A DNA stretch of 64,000 nt from Candidatus Zixiibacteriota bacterium (lineage in GTDB: Bacteria; Zixibacteria; MSB-5A5; GN15; FEB-12), in assembly GCA_024280215.1 (NCBI GenBank), contig JAJRQO010000008.1, forward strand, positions 1 through 64,000, written 5' to 3'. The translations under genes and the position numbers were made by a program. The notes under the pieces are model-generated. The model ran no database searches. It was not told the DNA's origin and saw only the letters and a program-made list of their open reading frames with translations. Shown piece by piece: positions 27,467 through 36,044 of the stretch (positions are counted from its first letter, which is position 1; each line of letters opens with the position of its first letter).

Positions 27467-28543
27467 TTAGTCCTCCGTCAAAGTCTTGACAGTTTTGGCA
27501 TCGAGTTTTTTAATCAACTCAAATAATAGTTTCACAGTATTATCATAGTCGACACGAGCGAGAATTCCATTATGAGAATGTATATATCTGATTGGCGGTC
27601 CAATAACAATTGACGGGACACCTAAACGACTCACATGAACCCTTCCACCATCGGTAGCACCTCCAACCATATAGGAAGTATGGTACGGAATTTTCTTTTC
27701 TTCGGCGGTCTTAAAGACCAAATCACGAAGTTTTAAATTCGGTATCATGCCAGCATCATAGATCAAGACCACAGGTCCCGCTCCAAGACGTTCAGCTTTT
27801 GAAAAATTATTTGGTGGAATATCCTGAGCTATACCTGTATCAACAATGATACAGACATCAGGGTTAGCAAGATGAGCTATAGTTTGAGCTCCACGCAAGC
27901 CAACTTCTTCCTGAACAGTAGCACCGCCTAAAACGGTATTTGGATGTTTTGCTTTTTTCAGCTTTTCCATGACTTCTAAAATAATCGCACATGAGACACG
28001 GTTATCAAATGCTTTTGCCATGTATGCTTTTTTATTCGCCATAATTGAAAAATCAGAATCAGGAACAATTGGGTCTCCAGGTTTGACGCCAAGTTTTTTG
28101 GCTACGTCAAATTTATCCATTGCTCCAACATCAATAAACATATCTTTAATTTCAATTACCTTTTTGCGTTCTTCAGGAGGTAACAGATGTGGAGGTGTTG
28201 AACCTACTACTCCAATTATAGTTCCTTTTGACGTGATAATACGCATTTTTTGTCCGAGCGCAACATGCCCCCACCATCCACCAAGAGGAATAAATTTTAT
28301 AAATCCTTCAGGAGTGAGTTCTTTGACCATGAACCCAACTTCATCCATATGACCTATTGTCATAATTCGAGGAGAATCTTTACTACCGTTTTTCACACCA
28401 AGAATTGAACCCATTTTATCATATTCTATGTTGTCAGTAGTTTTTTCAAGCTCACGCTTCATAATTTTACGTACTTCACTCTCATAGCCAGAGACACCAT
28501 TTGCATTGGTTATTTCTTGTAGGAGCAGTTCTGATTTATCCAT
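27467..28543 (-). CDS. M42 family glutamyl/cellulase-type aminopeptidase
   Basis: A 358-residue dodecameric-type M42 peptidase (FrvX/YpdE/PepA-like). Zinc and catalytic residues are in order: His in GHMDEVGFMV (about 64), Asp in AFDNRVSCA (about 187), the Glu pair in QEEVGLRGA (about 220-221), Asp in VDTGIAQD (about 243) and the C-terminal His in YIHSHNGI. The inserted dimerisation/tetrahedral domain lies between residues about 75 and 165. It cleaves N-terminal residues from peptides in the cytoplasm. It is 3 nt after the HAD gene and 7 nt before cysS, so it is within the operon. Confidence 0.9.
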   Translation of the reverse strand: MDKSELLLQEITNANGVSGYESEVRKIMKRELEKTTDNIEYDKMGSILGVKNGSKDSPRIMTIGHMDEVGFMVKELTPEGFIKFIPLGGWWGHVALGQKMRIITSKGTIIGVVGSTPPHLLPPEERKKVIEIKDMFIDVGAMDKFDVAKKLGVKPGDPIVPDSDFSIMANKKAYMAKAFDNRVSCAIILEVMEKLKKAKHPNTVLGGATVQEEVGLRGAQTIAHLANPDVCIIVDTGIAQDIPPNNFSKAERLGAGPVVLIYDAGMIPNLKLRDLVFKTAEEKKIPYHTSYMVGGATDGGRVHVSRLGVPSIVIGPPIRYIHSHNGILARVDYDNTVKLLFELIKKLDAKTVKTLTED

Positions 28544-28546
28544 TTT

Positions 28547-29326
28547 CTAATCCTTTATCTCTTCATGTTTTTCATCATCTTCGATTACAACATCAATATG
28601 TTCAGAAAGTTCGGCAAGACAGGATATTGACCGAAGTGTCTCAGACATATCAGGTGAGTACTCACGTTTATCTATTTTTTTAAGAATGGCATTCATACCA
28701 ATAGATTCAGGTCCACAAAAGTCTTCCAAATATCTGTCACCAATATAGACACATTCACTTGGAGCAAAGCCAGCCATATTGCACGCTTTATAAAAGATAT
28801 CAGGATGAGGTTTTCTTAATCCAAATGTAGAGCTAAACAAAGTAAAGTCAAAATATGAATCAATTCTAAATTTCTTTAGCTCTTTTAGATGAGTCGCTTC
28901 GGGGAAAATAGTATTAGACACCAAGCCGATAGTGTACCCTTTTGATTTTACAAGCTCTAATATTTCGATAGTGTCGTCATAAATAGATAAGTTTTTTTCG
29001 ACAGGTTTGTAATATGCGGCAAACATTCCATCTATTAGTTTTTCATCATATTCAACGGACATTTTTTTTAGTAACTTTTCTGCTGCTTGCGGAATTGTCC
29101 ATTCTATAAATTTGTCAGCCGCAAGTTTACGATATTCCTTTTTCACTGCATCAAAATCTTTTATAAATTGCTCATCCTCTGGGATTTTTATTTTTTTCTT
29201 CCGTAAAAATTTCGCAACTTCTTGCATGCAGTAAACAGAAACTTCTGCCCAAGGGATTTTTTCATATTCTATGAGAGTTGACCCTAAATCAAAAATTACT
29301 GCTTTTGGATTTAATTTTTCATTCAT
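28547..29326 (-). CDS. HAD superfamily hydrolase
   Basis: 259 residues with a HAD fold. Motif I is AVIFDLGSTLIEYE, in which the second Asp of DxD is replaced by Gly-Ser (DLGST, as in many HAD hydrolases of the YjjG/HDHD1 type). Motif II is GLVSNTIFP, the motif III Lys is in LRKPHPDIF, and motif IV is YIGDRYLEDFCG with the Asp. A helical cap lies at about 30-110. Likely a small-molecule phosphatase or a pyrimidine/nucleotidase-like enzyme; the substrate is unknown. It starts directly after ddl (adjacent stop and start). Confidence 0.85.
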   Translation of the reverse strand: MNEKLNPKAVIFDLGSTLIEYEKIPWAEVSVYCMQEVAKFLRKKKIKIPEDEQFIKDFDAVKKEYRKLAADKFIEWTIPQAAEKLLKKMSVEYDEKLIDGMFAAYYKPVEKNLSIYDDTIEILELVKSKGYTIGLVSNTIFPEATHLKELKKFRIDSYFDFTLFSSTFGLRKPHPDIFYKACNMAGFAPSECVYIGDRYLEDFCGPESIGMNAILKKIDKREYSPDMSETLRSISCLAELSEHIDVVIEDDEKHEEIKD

Positions 29327-30352
29327 CTATATTTTTTTCTCAATTGCGGAACCTATCATTCTGTTAATGAGCTCATCAAATTCAAGCCCACTTGCTTTAG
29401 CTGCCATCGGAGCAAGCGAAAGTTCTGTCATTCCTGGTAAAGTATTTAATTCTAAAAAGTAGAAATTATCATTTTCATCAATAATAAAATCAGCACGGGC
29501 AAGCCCCGCACAGCCAATAATTTTGTATATCTGCGATGCTGCTGTTTGGATTCGAACAGTCAACTCATCAGTAATTTGAGCAGGGGCTATATATTCGGTC
29601 ATCCCTTTTTGATATTTTGCTTCGTAATCATAGAGATCATTTTTGGTAATTATTTCAACAATTGGCAATGGCTCACCATCTAAGACCGCAGCAGTAACTT
29701 CACGTCCTCCTATAAATTGTTCTATCAAAACATTTGGAGATTCATTTGCACACAGCTCGAGTGCATCCTTCAAGTCTTCGACTTTTTCAACTTTAGATAA
29801 TGCTATTGTTGAACCACCATCATTAGGTTTTACTATAACAGGAAATTTGAATTTTTCGGCAATCTCAAATATGACTTCATCAGGAATATTTGTTGCCCCC
29901 AACCGATACAATGAAAATTGTGCAGTATTAATATTTGCCGAGATACAGAGTCGTTTCGCTATCGCTTTATCCATCGCAATCGCTGATGCTTCCATCTCAG
30001 ACCCAGTATGTTTTCGTCCTGCCAGCTCAAGTAAACATTGAAGCATACCATCCTCACCAAAACCACCATGCATTGCAATAAAGACAATATCTATGTCTTG
30101 AAATGCTGGCGAGCCAAGCGTTTTTACTAACGACCAACCTGATGCTCTCGGAGGTACGACAGCTCGACCAGTTTCATCTCTCTCATATTCAATATAGGAA
30201 CCATCAGAATTAAGTAGTGACTTTCCAGAGATTGGATCAATGGCATAGACAATATGTCCTGAAATTTTTAACGATTCATAGATAGCTTCACCTGAATCAA
30301 GCGACACCGCTCGTTCATTAGATTCACCACCAGCTAAAAGAAGTATTTTCAT
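29327..30352 (-). CDS. ddl: D-alanine--D-alanine ligase
   Basis: A 341-residue ATP-grasp ligase that joins two D-alanines for peptidoglycan precursors. The N-terminal domain has LLLAGGESNERAVSLDSG (serine loop) and FIAMHGGFGEDGMLQCLLE. The central ATP-grasp domain has FPVIVKPNDGGSTIALSKV and VLIEQFIGGREVTAAVL. The C-terminal part holds GLARADFIIDENDNFYFLELN and NTLPGMTELSLAP, which position Mg and substrate. It overlaps dedA by 4 nt. Confidence 0.93.
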   Translation of the reverse strand: MKILLLAGGESNERAVSLDSGEAIYESLKISGHIVYAIDPISGKSLLNSDGSYIEYERDETGRAVVPPRASGWSLVKTLGSPAFQDIDIVFIAMHGGFGEDGMLQCLLELAGRKHTGSEMEASAIAMDKAIAKRLCISANINTAQFSLYRLGATNIPDEVIFEIAEKFKFPVIVKPNDGGSTIALSKVEKVEDLKDALELCANESPNVLIEQFIGGREVTAAVLDGEPLPIVEIITKNDLYDYEAKYQKGMTEYIAPAQITDELTVRIQTAASQIYKIIGCAGLARADFIIDENDNFYFLELNTLPGMTELSLAPMAAKASGLEFDELINRMIGSAIEKKI

Positions 30353-30987
30353 CCTTGTAAATCCTTTTGATTTTTTAACTTACTCAGTATAAACAAAACT
30401 ACTACGATAATCAAGAGCGGTATGACAATCCAATTATACGTTTTAATAAATCTTGACAAGCTTTCATAGTTCTCTACAAATGCTATTGAAGAATAAAAAA
30501 GCAGAGAAGTGAAAAGAATATATGAAATAAATGAATAGATTAACATCTTCACTGCTTGATACTGCCCCACTCCAGCAGCAAGTGCAATCGCAGAACGAAA
30601 GCCAACTACAAAACGAGAAAATATTAGAATCAATGCACCATATTTTTTAAAATAAATTTCGCTCTTGACCATATCTTCTTCTGAATATAGTTTATAGTTT
30701 TTCTTCTTGAAAAAATTATATCCTTTATGTTTTCCAAAATAATAAATCAGCATCACAGACAAAACACCACCAGCGATAACCGAAACAGACGATGCAAAAA
30801 GGTCTAACCTTCCCAGTCCTACCAATGCACCCGCCGCAACTATAAATGTATCACCTGGGAATGGCGGGAATATATTTTCTATAAAACAGGCAAGGAAAAT
30901 TGTTAAGTATACCCATATCGTTCCATAAGAAAAAATGACATCAAGCCAGTTATTTATTATATCAAGGTTCTCAAACATCAGATTCAA
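30349..30987 (-). CDS. DedA family membrane protein
   Basis: A 212-residue polytopic protein of the DedA/SNARE-associated (VTT) family. It shows the family signatures FIENIFPPFPGDTFIVAAGAL, GKHKGYNFFKKK and FSRFVVGFRSAIALAAGVGQY (F/G-x-R-x-x-P/S-G-type re-entrant segment). Such proteins flip undecaprenyl-phosphate or phospholipids across the inner membrane, which fits its place beside ddl and the isoprenoid genes ispD/ispF. It overlaps ispF by 17 nt. An alternative start three codons downstream (MFENLD) is possible. Confidence 0.88.
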   Translation of the reverse strand: MNLMFENLDIINNWLDVIFSYGTIWVYLTIFLACFIENIFPPFPGDTFIVAAGALVGLGRLDLFASSVSVIAGGVLSVMLIYYFGKHKGYNFFKKKNYKLYSEEDMVKSEIYFKKYGALILIFSRFVVGFRSAIALAAGVGQYQAVKMLIYSFISYILFTSLLFYSSIAFVENYESLSRFIKTYNWIVIPLLIIVVVLFILSKLKNQKDLQG

Positions 30988-31459
30988 TCAAACAAACAGC
31001 CGAGGCTGCGATTCCTTCTTTTCTTCCGACAAAACCTAATTTTTCGGTAGTCGTTGCTTTTATTCCAATTTGTGAATCATCAATCAGTAGAATATGAGCT
31101 AACAATTTTTTCATCTCTGGAATATATCTGAGCATTTTTGGTGCTTCAGCAATGATGACTGAATCTATATTTATAATTTTAGTGAAGCCTTTTTCTTGAA
31201 TCAATTCCTGCACTTTTTTTAATAATTCCAGAGAGTTCGCATCTTTATATTTTTTATCAGACGGTGGAAAATAAGTGCCGATATCAGCAAGACCAGCCGC
31301 CCCTAAGAGTGCATCCATAATCGCATGAGTAAGTACATCAGCGTCAGAATGGCCATCTAAACCAAAATCATGAGCAATAGTTACCCCACCAATAACAAGT
31401 TCACGGTTTTCAGCAAATTTGTGGACATCAAATCCATGTCCAACTCGTATATTAGACAT
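30971..31459 (-). CDS. ispF: 2-C-methyl-D-erythritol 2,4-cyclodiphosphate synthase
   Basis: A 162-residue IspF of normal length, the cyclisation step of the MEP isoprenoid pathway. Zn ligands are in RVGHGFDVHKF (Asp and His) and in LDGHSDADVLTHAIMDALL (His). The substrate-binding GLADIGTYFPPSD and the C-terminal TTTEKLGFVGRKEGIAA are also present. The start overlaps the ispD stop by 8 nt, so the two sequential pathway genes are coupled. Confidence 0.95.
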   Translation of the reverse strand: MSNIRVGHGFDVHKFAENRELVIGGVTIAHDFGLDGHSDADVLTHAIMDALLGAAGLADIGTYFPPSDKKYKDANSLELLKKVQELIQEKGFTKIINIDSVIIAEAPKMLRYIPEMKKLLAHILLIDDSQIGIKATTTEKLGFVGRKEGIAASAVCLIESDV

Positions 31460-32144
31460 TCTTTTTTTCTCCTAAAATCATTTCGGCAAGTTGAAAATCC
31501 GTTTGGGTTGTTACTTTAAAATTGACCGATGTTGGCTCAATAATTTTTACTTTTATATTTTGTAACTCAAGCAAAGATGCATCGTCAGTTATCAAAGACT
31601 CATCACCGTTATAGTTTTCATGAGCATCCAAAATCAAACCAAACTCAAAAACTTGTGGCGTTTGTGCATGATACAGTATTGTTCGGTCAAGGGTTAATTC
31701 GATATACGTATCTGACGATTTCTTTATAGTATCTACGGCTTGCGAGGCAAGTATCGCGGCATTTTCTTCATGAGCAATATTGACTACTTTGTTAATATCT
31801 TCAATCGAAACCAGAGGACGGGCAGCATCATGGATTGCAACATGTGTTGTAGTGGATGATAAAGATTTAAGACCGTTTAAAACTGATTCACGACGAGTGC
31901 TACCACCTGAGACAATTTTTGATACTTTTTGGAAATCATAAGGGTCAACGATATTTTCAGATGTATATGCTAAGTAATCTTCTGCGACAACCAGCACAAT
32001 AGAGTCGATAGAGTCCGCTTGTTCAAATTTTCCGATAGTATGCGACAATAACGGTTTTCCGGCTATTTCGATATACTGTTTGGGAAGTTTACACCCAAAC
32101 CGCTGGGAGCTTCCGCCTGCTACTATGAGTGCGACCGTTTTCAT
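31452..32144 (-). CDS. ispD: 2-C-methyl-D-erythritol 4-phosphate cytidylyltransferase
   Basis: A 230-residue nucleotidyltransferase of the MEP pathway. It opens with the CTP-binding ALIVAGGSSQRFGCKLPKQY. VAIHDAARPLVS, the AQTPQVFEFGLI site and ITDDASLLE are family signatures, followed by the C-terminal KVTTQTDFQLAEMIL. It begins a minus-strand operon of seven genes that continues through ispF, dedA, ddl, HAD and M42 to cysS. The two isoprenoid genes sit with undecaprenyl-phosphate and peptidoglycan functions. Confidence 0.95.
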   Translation of the reverse strand: MKTVALIVAGGSSQRFGCKLPKQYIEIAGKPLLSHTIGKFEQADSIDSIVLVVAEDYLAYTSENIVDPYDFQKVSKIVSGGSTRRESVLNGLKSLSSTTTHVAIHDAARPLVSIEDINKVVNIAHEENAAILASQAVDTIKKSSDTYIELTLDRTILYHAQTPQVFEFGLILDAHENYNGDESLITDDASLLELQNIKVKIIEPTSVNFKVTTQTDFQLAEMILGEKKNV

Positions 32145-32191
32145 TTTGGGAATATAAGCTGTTGAGTGTCAATTAGCAATAGTAGGAATCA

Positions 32192-32271
32192 GGCATGCTG
32201 AACAGCTTGCAAGCTGTGAGCTTGTCGAAGTATGCTTAATATTCAGTGCATGGCAGACGCCCTCGTCTGCC
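32192..32271. repeat. Cluster of dispersed palindromic repeats
   Basis: The 144-nt gap upstream of ispD holds two repeat units. At 32192-32234 (minus strand) CATACTTCGACAAGCTCA and a terminal CAGCATGCC match the 27-nt repeats at 34201 and 35317, except for a central insert with the palindrome CAGCTTGCAAGCTG. At 32252-32271 the hairpin GGCAGACGCCCTCGTCTGCC is related to the one at 51294-51313. These belong to a family of short repeats spread through intergenic gaps. Confidence 0.7.
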
Positions 32272-32288
32272 AACAGATTTCTAAACAC

Positions 32289-33329
32289 CTACCAAATAAG
32301 CATGGCATCGCCGTAGCTGTAAAAACGGTATTTCTCTTTAATAGCTAAAGCATATGCATCAAGCACTTGTTCACGTCCTGCAAAAGCGGAAATAAGTATT
32401 AGAAGCGAGGATTTCGGAAGATGAAAATTTGTTATCAAATGGTCGACCACTCTAAATTTGTAACCTGGCTGAATATACAAATCGACAAATTTTTCAAATG
32501 GCAACAAGTTACTGTCTTTATCTATTTCAGCCGACTCCAAAGTACGAGTCGAAGTTGTCCCGACGGTGATAATTTTATTACCGTTTTGTCGTGCTTTGTT
32601 GATTTTATCGGTCGCAACGGATGATAAAACTGCATACTCTGGGTCAACAGTGTGGTCTTCGATATTGTCAACCGAGACAGGCTTGAAAGTCCCTGGTCCG
32701 ACGTGCAAAGTCAGTTCGGCAATCTCGACACCAATCTCTTTCAGCATGGCAATTATTGCATCGGTAAAATGAAATCCTGCCGTCGGAGCAGCGACTGCTC
32801 CAGCTTGGTTTGGGTCGGCAAATATAGTTTGATATCGGTTGACATCTGTTGGTGTGTCAGAACGTTTGATATATAACGGAAGCGGCACATGCCCAAACTG
32901 TTCAATAATGGTCTCTTCCACTTTTTGCGACTCAAAGAGTATATCCCACCTTCCTTCTCCTCTACTTTTCCGTAAAGAGAGAAAGAGACTATTGTCTCCG
33001 AACAAAATTTCTTCATTTTCATTGAGACGACGGGATGGTTTAACTAAAGCTGTCCATTGATTTGGTTTTTCTAAGCGACGAACTAAAAAGACTTCTACCT
33101 CGCCCCCGCTTTTCCGTTTCCCAAGCAAACGTGCTTTGAATACTTTGGTGTTATTGACAACTAAGCAGTCACCTTTTTGAAAATAACTTGTTATATCTTT
33201 GAATGATTTAGAAGCGATAGAATTGTCTTCTCGATTTAAAACAAGCAGACGGGATTCATCTCTGTTGCGGGATGGTGCCTGAGCGATTAGCGCATCGGGA
33301 AGTTCAAAATCAAAAAGTGAAATATCCAT
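32289..33329 (-). CDS. queA: S-adenosylmethionine:tRNA ribosyltransferase-isomerase
   Basis: A 346-residue QueA of normal length. It transfers and isomerises the ribosyl of SAM onto preQ1 in tRNA to make epoxyqueuosine at the wobble position. Signatures in order: FDFELPDALIAQAPSRNRDESRLL, CLVVNNTKVFKARLLG, GGEVEVFLVRRL, AVAAPTAGFHFTD, LHVGPGTFKPV and TNFHLPKSSLLIL. It is at the end of the yebC-ruvCAB-queA neighbourhood, a conserved arrangement, but two unknown genes and a repeat separate it from ruvB. Confidence 0.95.
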   Translation of the reverse strand: MDISLFDFELPDALIAQAPSRNRDESRLLVLNREDNSIASKSFKDITSYFQKGDCLVVNNTKVFKARLLGKRKSGGEVEVFLVRRLEKPNQWTALVKPSRRLNENEEILFGDNSLFLSLRKSRGEGRWDILFESQKVEETIIEQFGHVPLPLYIKRSDTPTDVNRYQTIFADPNQAGAVAAPTAGFHFTDAIIAMLKEIGVEIAELTLHVGPGTFKPVSVDNIEDHTVDPEYAVLSSVATDKINKARQNGNKIITVGTTSTRTLESAEIDKDSNLLPFEKFVDLYIQPGYKFRVVDHLITNFHLPKSSLLILISAFAGREQVLDAYALAIKEKYRFYSYGDAMLIW

Positions 33330-33402
33330 GAGGTTTATATACGAAAAATTTTAGACTCTGTCATTAGTTTTTAATCTTCGGCAACTATTAAAGAGAAGAT
33401 AT

Positions 33403-33816
33403 TCATTCCCATTTATATATTATCGGTTCAATATCCTGGTTTAAAATAAATATAAAAGAGTCTGTTGTATACCAATAGGAATTCCCGTAACTACTATAAT
33501 CATGCCGTAATAAATTTACTTGCAAGGTATTTGAGTCGATAAATTTTAGATCAGCGGTATCTTTAGCATCATAATATAGTAACAATGTTTCTTTGTCTTT
33601 ACTTTTATCATAAAGTTTAATTTTTATATATGGGGTAGTACCGAAACCACTTGGAAAATGAAGTAGTTTGACTTTATATTTGTTATTATCAATTTCAGAC
33701 TTCACTCTTTCATGATGTTCATATAGGTACACACCACACATACTCAAAAAAAATAGAATGATAACAACGACAATTGATGCTACTGAATAAAGAAAATATT
33801 TAAGTGGCTTTTTCAT
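33403..33816 (-). CDS. Hypothetical membrane-anchored protein
   Basis: 137 residues. One N-terminal transmembrane helix (about 8-32) follows the basic start MKKPLKYF, so it is a signal-anchored protein or one with an uncleaved signal. The remaining 100 residues would lie outside the membrane and are rich in Lys, Tyr and Asp, with predicted beta structure (YKVKLLHFPSGFGTTPYIKIKLYD). I do not recognise a domain. It starts 24 nt downstream of the other unknown gene in this gap. ATG with AGGTAAAAGT just upstream. Confidence 0.55.
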   Translation of the reverse strand: MKKPLKYFLYSVASIVVVIILFFLSMCGVYLYEHHERVKSEIDNNKYKVKLLHFPSGFGTTPYIKIKLYDKSKDKETLLLYYDAKDTADLKFIDSNTLQVNLLRHDYSSYGNSYWYTTDSFIFILNQDIEPIIYKWE

Positions 33817-33840
33817 ACTTTTACCTCCAAAATCTTTATC

Positions 33841-34149
33841 CTAAAAACCATAATTGTACAGCACAACCGTATCTATTAATATTTGGGCCAATGCTTTTTG
33901 TTCAGATGTTAAATCTTTTGGAAATTTTTCATTCCGCAAGTGAGATTCCAACGCTTCAAGTGCCTTGCGAGTATCTTCTACGGTTATAATATAACCAGTA
34001 TCTTCTTTGAGTTTGTCACGAAACTTAACTGTTTCACGCATCAATTTCCGTAATATCTCTGGTTGTTTTTCAGAATTGACTTCTTCCTGATTGCCAAAAA
34101 TCTGGTCACTCATTGAATCTAAAAGTAATTTATATTCTTCATCTGACAT
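33841..34149 (-). CDS. Hypothetical soluble protein
   Basis: A 102-residue, acidic, mostly helical protein with no membrane segment or signal peptide and no motif I recognise. It is bounded by repeat DNA upstream (34201-34227) and by the membrane-anchored gene 24 nt downstream on the same strand. The pair may form a small two-gene unit inserted between ruvB and queA. The codon use and composition look like those of neighbouring genes, so it is probably a real gene. Confidence 0.5.
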   Translation of the reverse strand: MSDEEYKLLLDSMSDQIFGNQEEVNSEKQPEILRKLMRETVKFRDKLKEDTGYIITVEDTRKALEALESHLRNEKFPKDLTSEQKALAQILIDTVVLYNYGF

Positions 34150-34200
34150 ATACTAAACTCCATATTATATGGTCTGTTGATAAACCAGCATTGTTGTGAG

Positions 34201-34227
34201 CATACTTCGACTCCGCTCAGTATGACA
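34201..34227 (+). repeat. Dispersed 27-nt palindromic repeat, copy A
   Basis: A 27-nt unit beginning CATACTTCGACTCCGCTCAG and ending TATGACA. It is identical to the copy at 35317-35343 apart from one T/C change. It forms an imperfect hairpin (CATACT..AGTATG). The two copies bracket ruvB. Confidence 0.85.
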
Positions 34228-34229
34228 TA

Positions 34230-35261
34230 TTATAACAAGCTCTGTTGGTCGGAGTTGTCATTCGGTAGAGTCAGCTTAAGATGTTTGACCGCTTTATCAG
34301 AGACCATCCGCCCACGTTTGGTACGCTGAATAAAACCAGTCTTTAACAGATACGGTTCGACCATATCAACTAAAGTATCGGTCTCTTCATTGAGCGTCGC
34401 CGCCAATGCTTCAATCCCGACAGGTCCACCTTTGTAAAATTTGACAATCACCTCAAGCAGTTTACGGTCGAGATTATCCAAGCCAAGCGAATCAACACCT
34501 TCGGTGTCCAACGCTTTAACAGCAATTTCTTCATTGATAGTACCATCAGACTTTACATCGGCAAAATCACGTACCCGACGAAGCAGACGGTTGGCAATAC
34601 GAGGAGTGCCTCTTGACCTAAGTGAAATAATTTCAGCCGCCGCTGAATCAATTTTTGATTCCAACAAATCAGCCGAACGAGTAACAATCTCTTTTAACTC
34701 CTCAGGAGGATAAAAATCAAGATGATAGTACAAACCAAAACGATCACGAAGAGGAGCCGAAAGCATTCCAGCACGAGTCGTTGCACCGATTAAGGTAAAT
34801 TTTTTGAGTGGGACATTGATAACTTTGGCAAAGGCACCTTTGTCCACGACAAAATCAACTTTGTAATCTTCCATAGCAGGGTACATAAATTCTTCGATAG
34901 TTGCTGACAAACGATGGATTTCATCAATAAACAAAATATCGCCATCGTTGAGATTAGTCAGAATCCCCATCAAATCACCAGTCCGTTGCAAGGCAGGACC
35001 AGCGGTCGCATACAGCTTTGAGCCCATCTCGTTTGCGATAATATGAGCAAGAGTTGTTTTGCCAAGTCCGGGCGGACCATACAACAGAATATGCTCACAT
35101 GACTCATCACGCTTTTTAGCGGCTTGAAGTGCAACTTCAATCTTTTGGCGTATCTCCTTCTGCCCTATATACTCAGTGAGTTTCTGAGGGCGAAGCGAAA
35201 GATGTACTCTATCTTCTTCGGGGGTTACCTGTTCGCCTGATACTATTCGTTCTCGTGACAA
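34230..35261 (-). CDS. ruvB: Holliday junction branch migration helicase RuvB
   Basis: A 343-residue AAA+ motor of the RuvAB complex, which drives Holliday-junction branch migration. It has the N-terminal SLRPQKLTEYIGQKE, Walker A YGPPGLGKTTLA, Walker B ILFIDEIHRLS, the sensor I loop LIGATTRAG, the Arg finger of APLRDRFG and a winged-helix C-terminal domain with GLDNLDRKLLE and GPVGIEALA. The gap to ruvA holds a palindromic repeat, so ruvB may have its own promoter. Confidence 0.97.
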   Translation of the reverse strand: MSRERIVSGEQVTPEEDRVHLSLRPQKLTEYIGQKEIRQKIEVALQAAKKRDESCEHILLYGPPGLGKTTLAHIIANEMGSKLYATAGPALQRTGDLMGILTNLNDGDILFIDEIHRLSATIEEFMYPAMEDYKVDFVVDKGAFAKVINVPLKKFTLIGATTRAGMLSAPLRDRFGLYYHLDFYPPEELKEIVTRSADLLESKIDSAAAEIISLRSRGTPRIANRLLRRVRDFADVKSDGTINEEIAVKALDTEGVDSLGLDNLDRKLLEVIVKFYKGGPVGIEALAATLNEETDTLVDMVEPYLLKTGFIQRTKRGRMVSDKAVKHLKLTLPNDNSDQQSLL

Positions 35262-35316
35262 TATTGTACCTATTATTACATTTCTAAAGTTTATTGAATA
35301 AGTTATTTTTTATGAA

Positions 35317-35343
35317 CATACTTCGACTCCGCTCAGCATGACA
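35317..35343 (+). repeat. Dispersed 27-nt palindromic repeat, copy B
   Basis: CATACTTCGACTCCGCTCAG followed by CATGACA. It is one base different from copy A (34201) and related to the fragment at 32192-32234. It lies in the 141-nt gap between ruvA and ruvB. Confidence 0.85.
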
Positions 35344-35402
35344 GATTAAAAACTTTTTCAACTGTCTCTCTTGATTTGAACAATATAAGAAATATTTTTT
35401 CA

Positions 35403-36044
35403 CTATCCAGTCATTTCATTACGAAAAACTATCGAAATCAAATCTTCAACTTTTTTTATTTTCGGATTATGCTCAACCGCACGAGCTATCATTTTTTCCG
35501 CTTCATCCTGCTTGTACTGTAGCTGGACTAATACCTCGACCGCTTCTTCCTCAAGTGGCTCCATAGCTTTTTGAGTTGGTATCACCGCCAATGGTTCATC
35601 TGTCTTTGATAGAGCGAACTTTGATGCTTTCCCATGTAGCTCAGCAATAATTTTTTCAGCAAGCCTTGCTCCAACTCCAGGGAGTTTATTTAAAGCGGTA
35701 GCATCTTTCATTTCAATAGCTGTTGCTATCTCTTTTATAGGAAGCACCAATGACTTCAAAGCTTTTTTGACCCCTAAACCAGGTACTTGCGTAAAAAATG
35801 AAAAGAACTCTCTGTCGACTTCATCCAAAAATCCGACTAATTTTGGATAATGGTTTGATTTTCGATCGCCAGCTTCAATAAAATATATCGTTTTAAATTG
35901 AATCTCTTGACCTATTTCATTATCATTTTTTAAACGTTCGGCAAGTCCAGACGGAAGCAGAATTTCATAGACCATTCCATTGTTTTCAATATAAGCAGAC
36001 TGTTCAATAATTTGTGTGAGCGTTCCTTTGATAGCGTGAATCAT
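35403..36044 (-). CDS. ruvA: Holliday junction DNA helicase subunit RuvA
   Basis: A 213-residue RuvA, the tetrameric junction-binding subunit. The OB-fold N-terminal domain (MIHAIKGTLTQI..., about 1-65) is followed by two HhH motifs in the middle domain (VPGLGVKKALKSL and LPGVGARLAEKIIAEL). A C-terminal RuvB-binding domain (EAVEVLVQLQYKQDEAEKMI) follows. Its start overlaps the ruvC stop by 4 nt. Confidence 0.96.
   Translation of the reverse strand: MIHAIKGTLTQIIEQSAYIENNGMVYEILLPSGLAERLKNDNEIGQEIQFKTIYFIEAGDRKSNHYPKLVGFLDEVDREFFSFFTQVPGLGVKKALKSLVLPIKEIATAIEMKDATALNKLPGVGARLAEKIIAELHGKASKFALSKTDEPLAVIPTQKAMEPLEEEAVEVLVQLQYKQDEAEKMIARAVEHNPKIKKVEDLISIVFRNEMTG

Noticed and set aside
33841-34149. 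Toxin-antitoxin pair with the gene at 33403
   Set aside because: Sizes are small but there is no toxin motif and no autoregulatory pattern; one member has a membrane anchor. Left as unknown.
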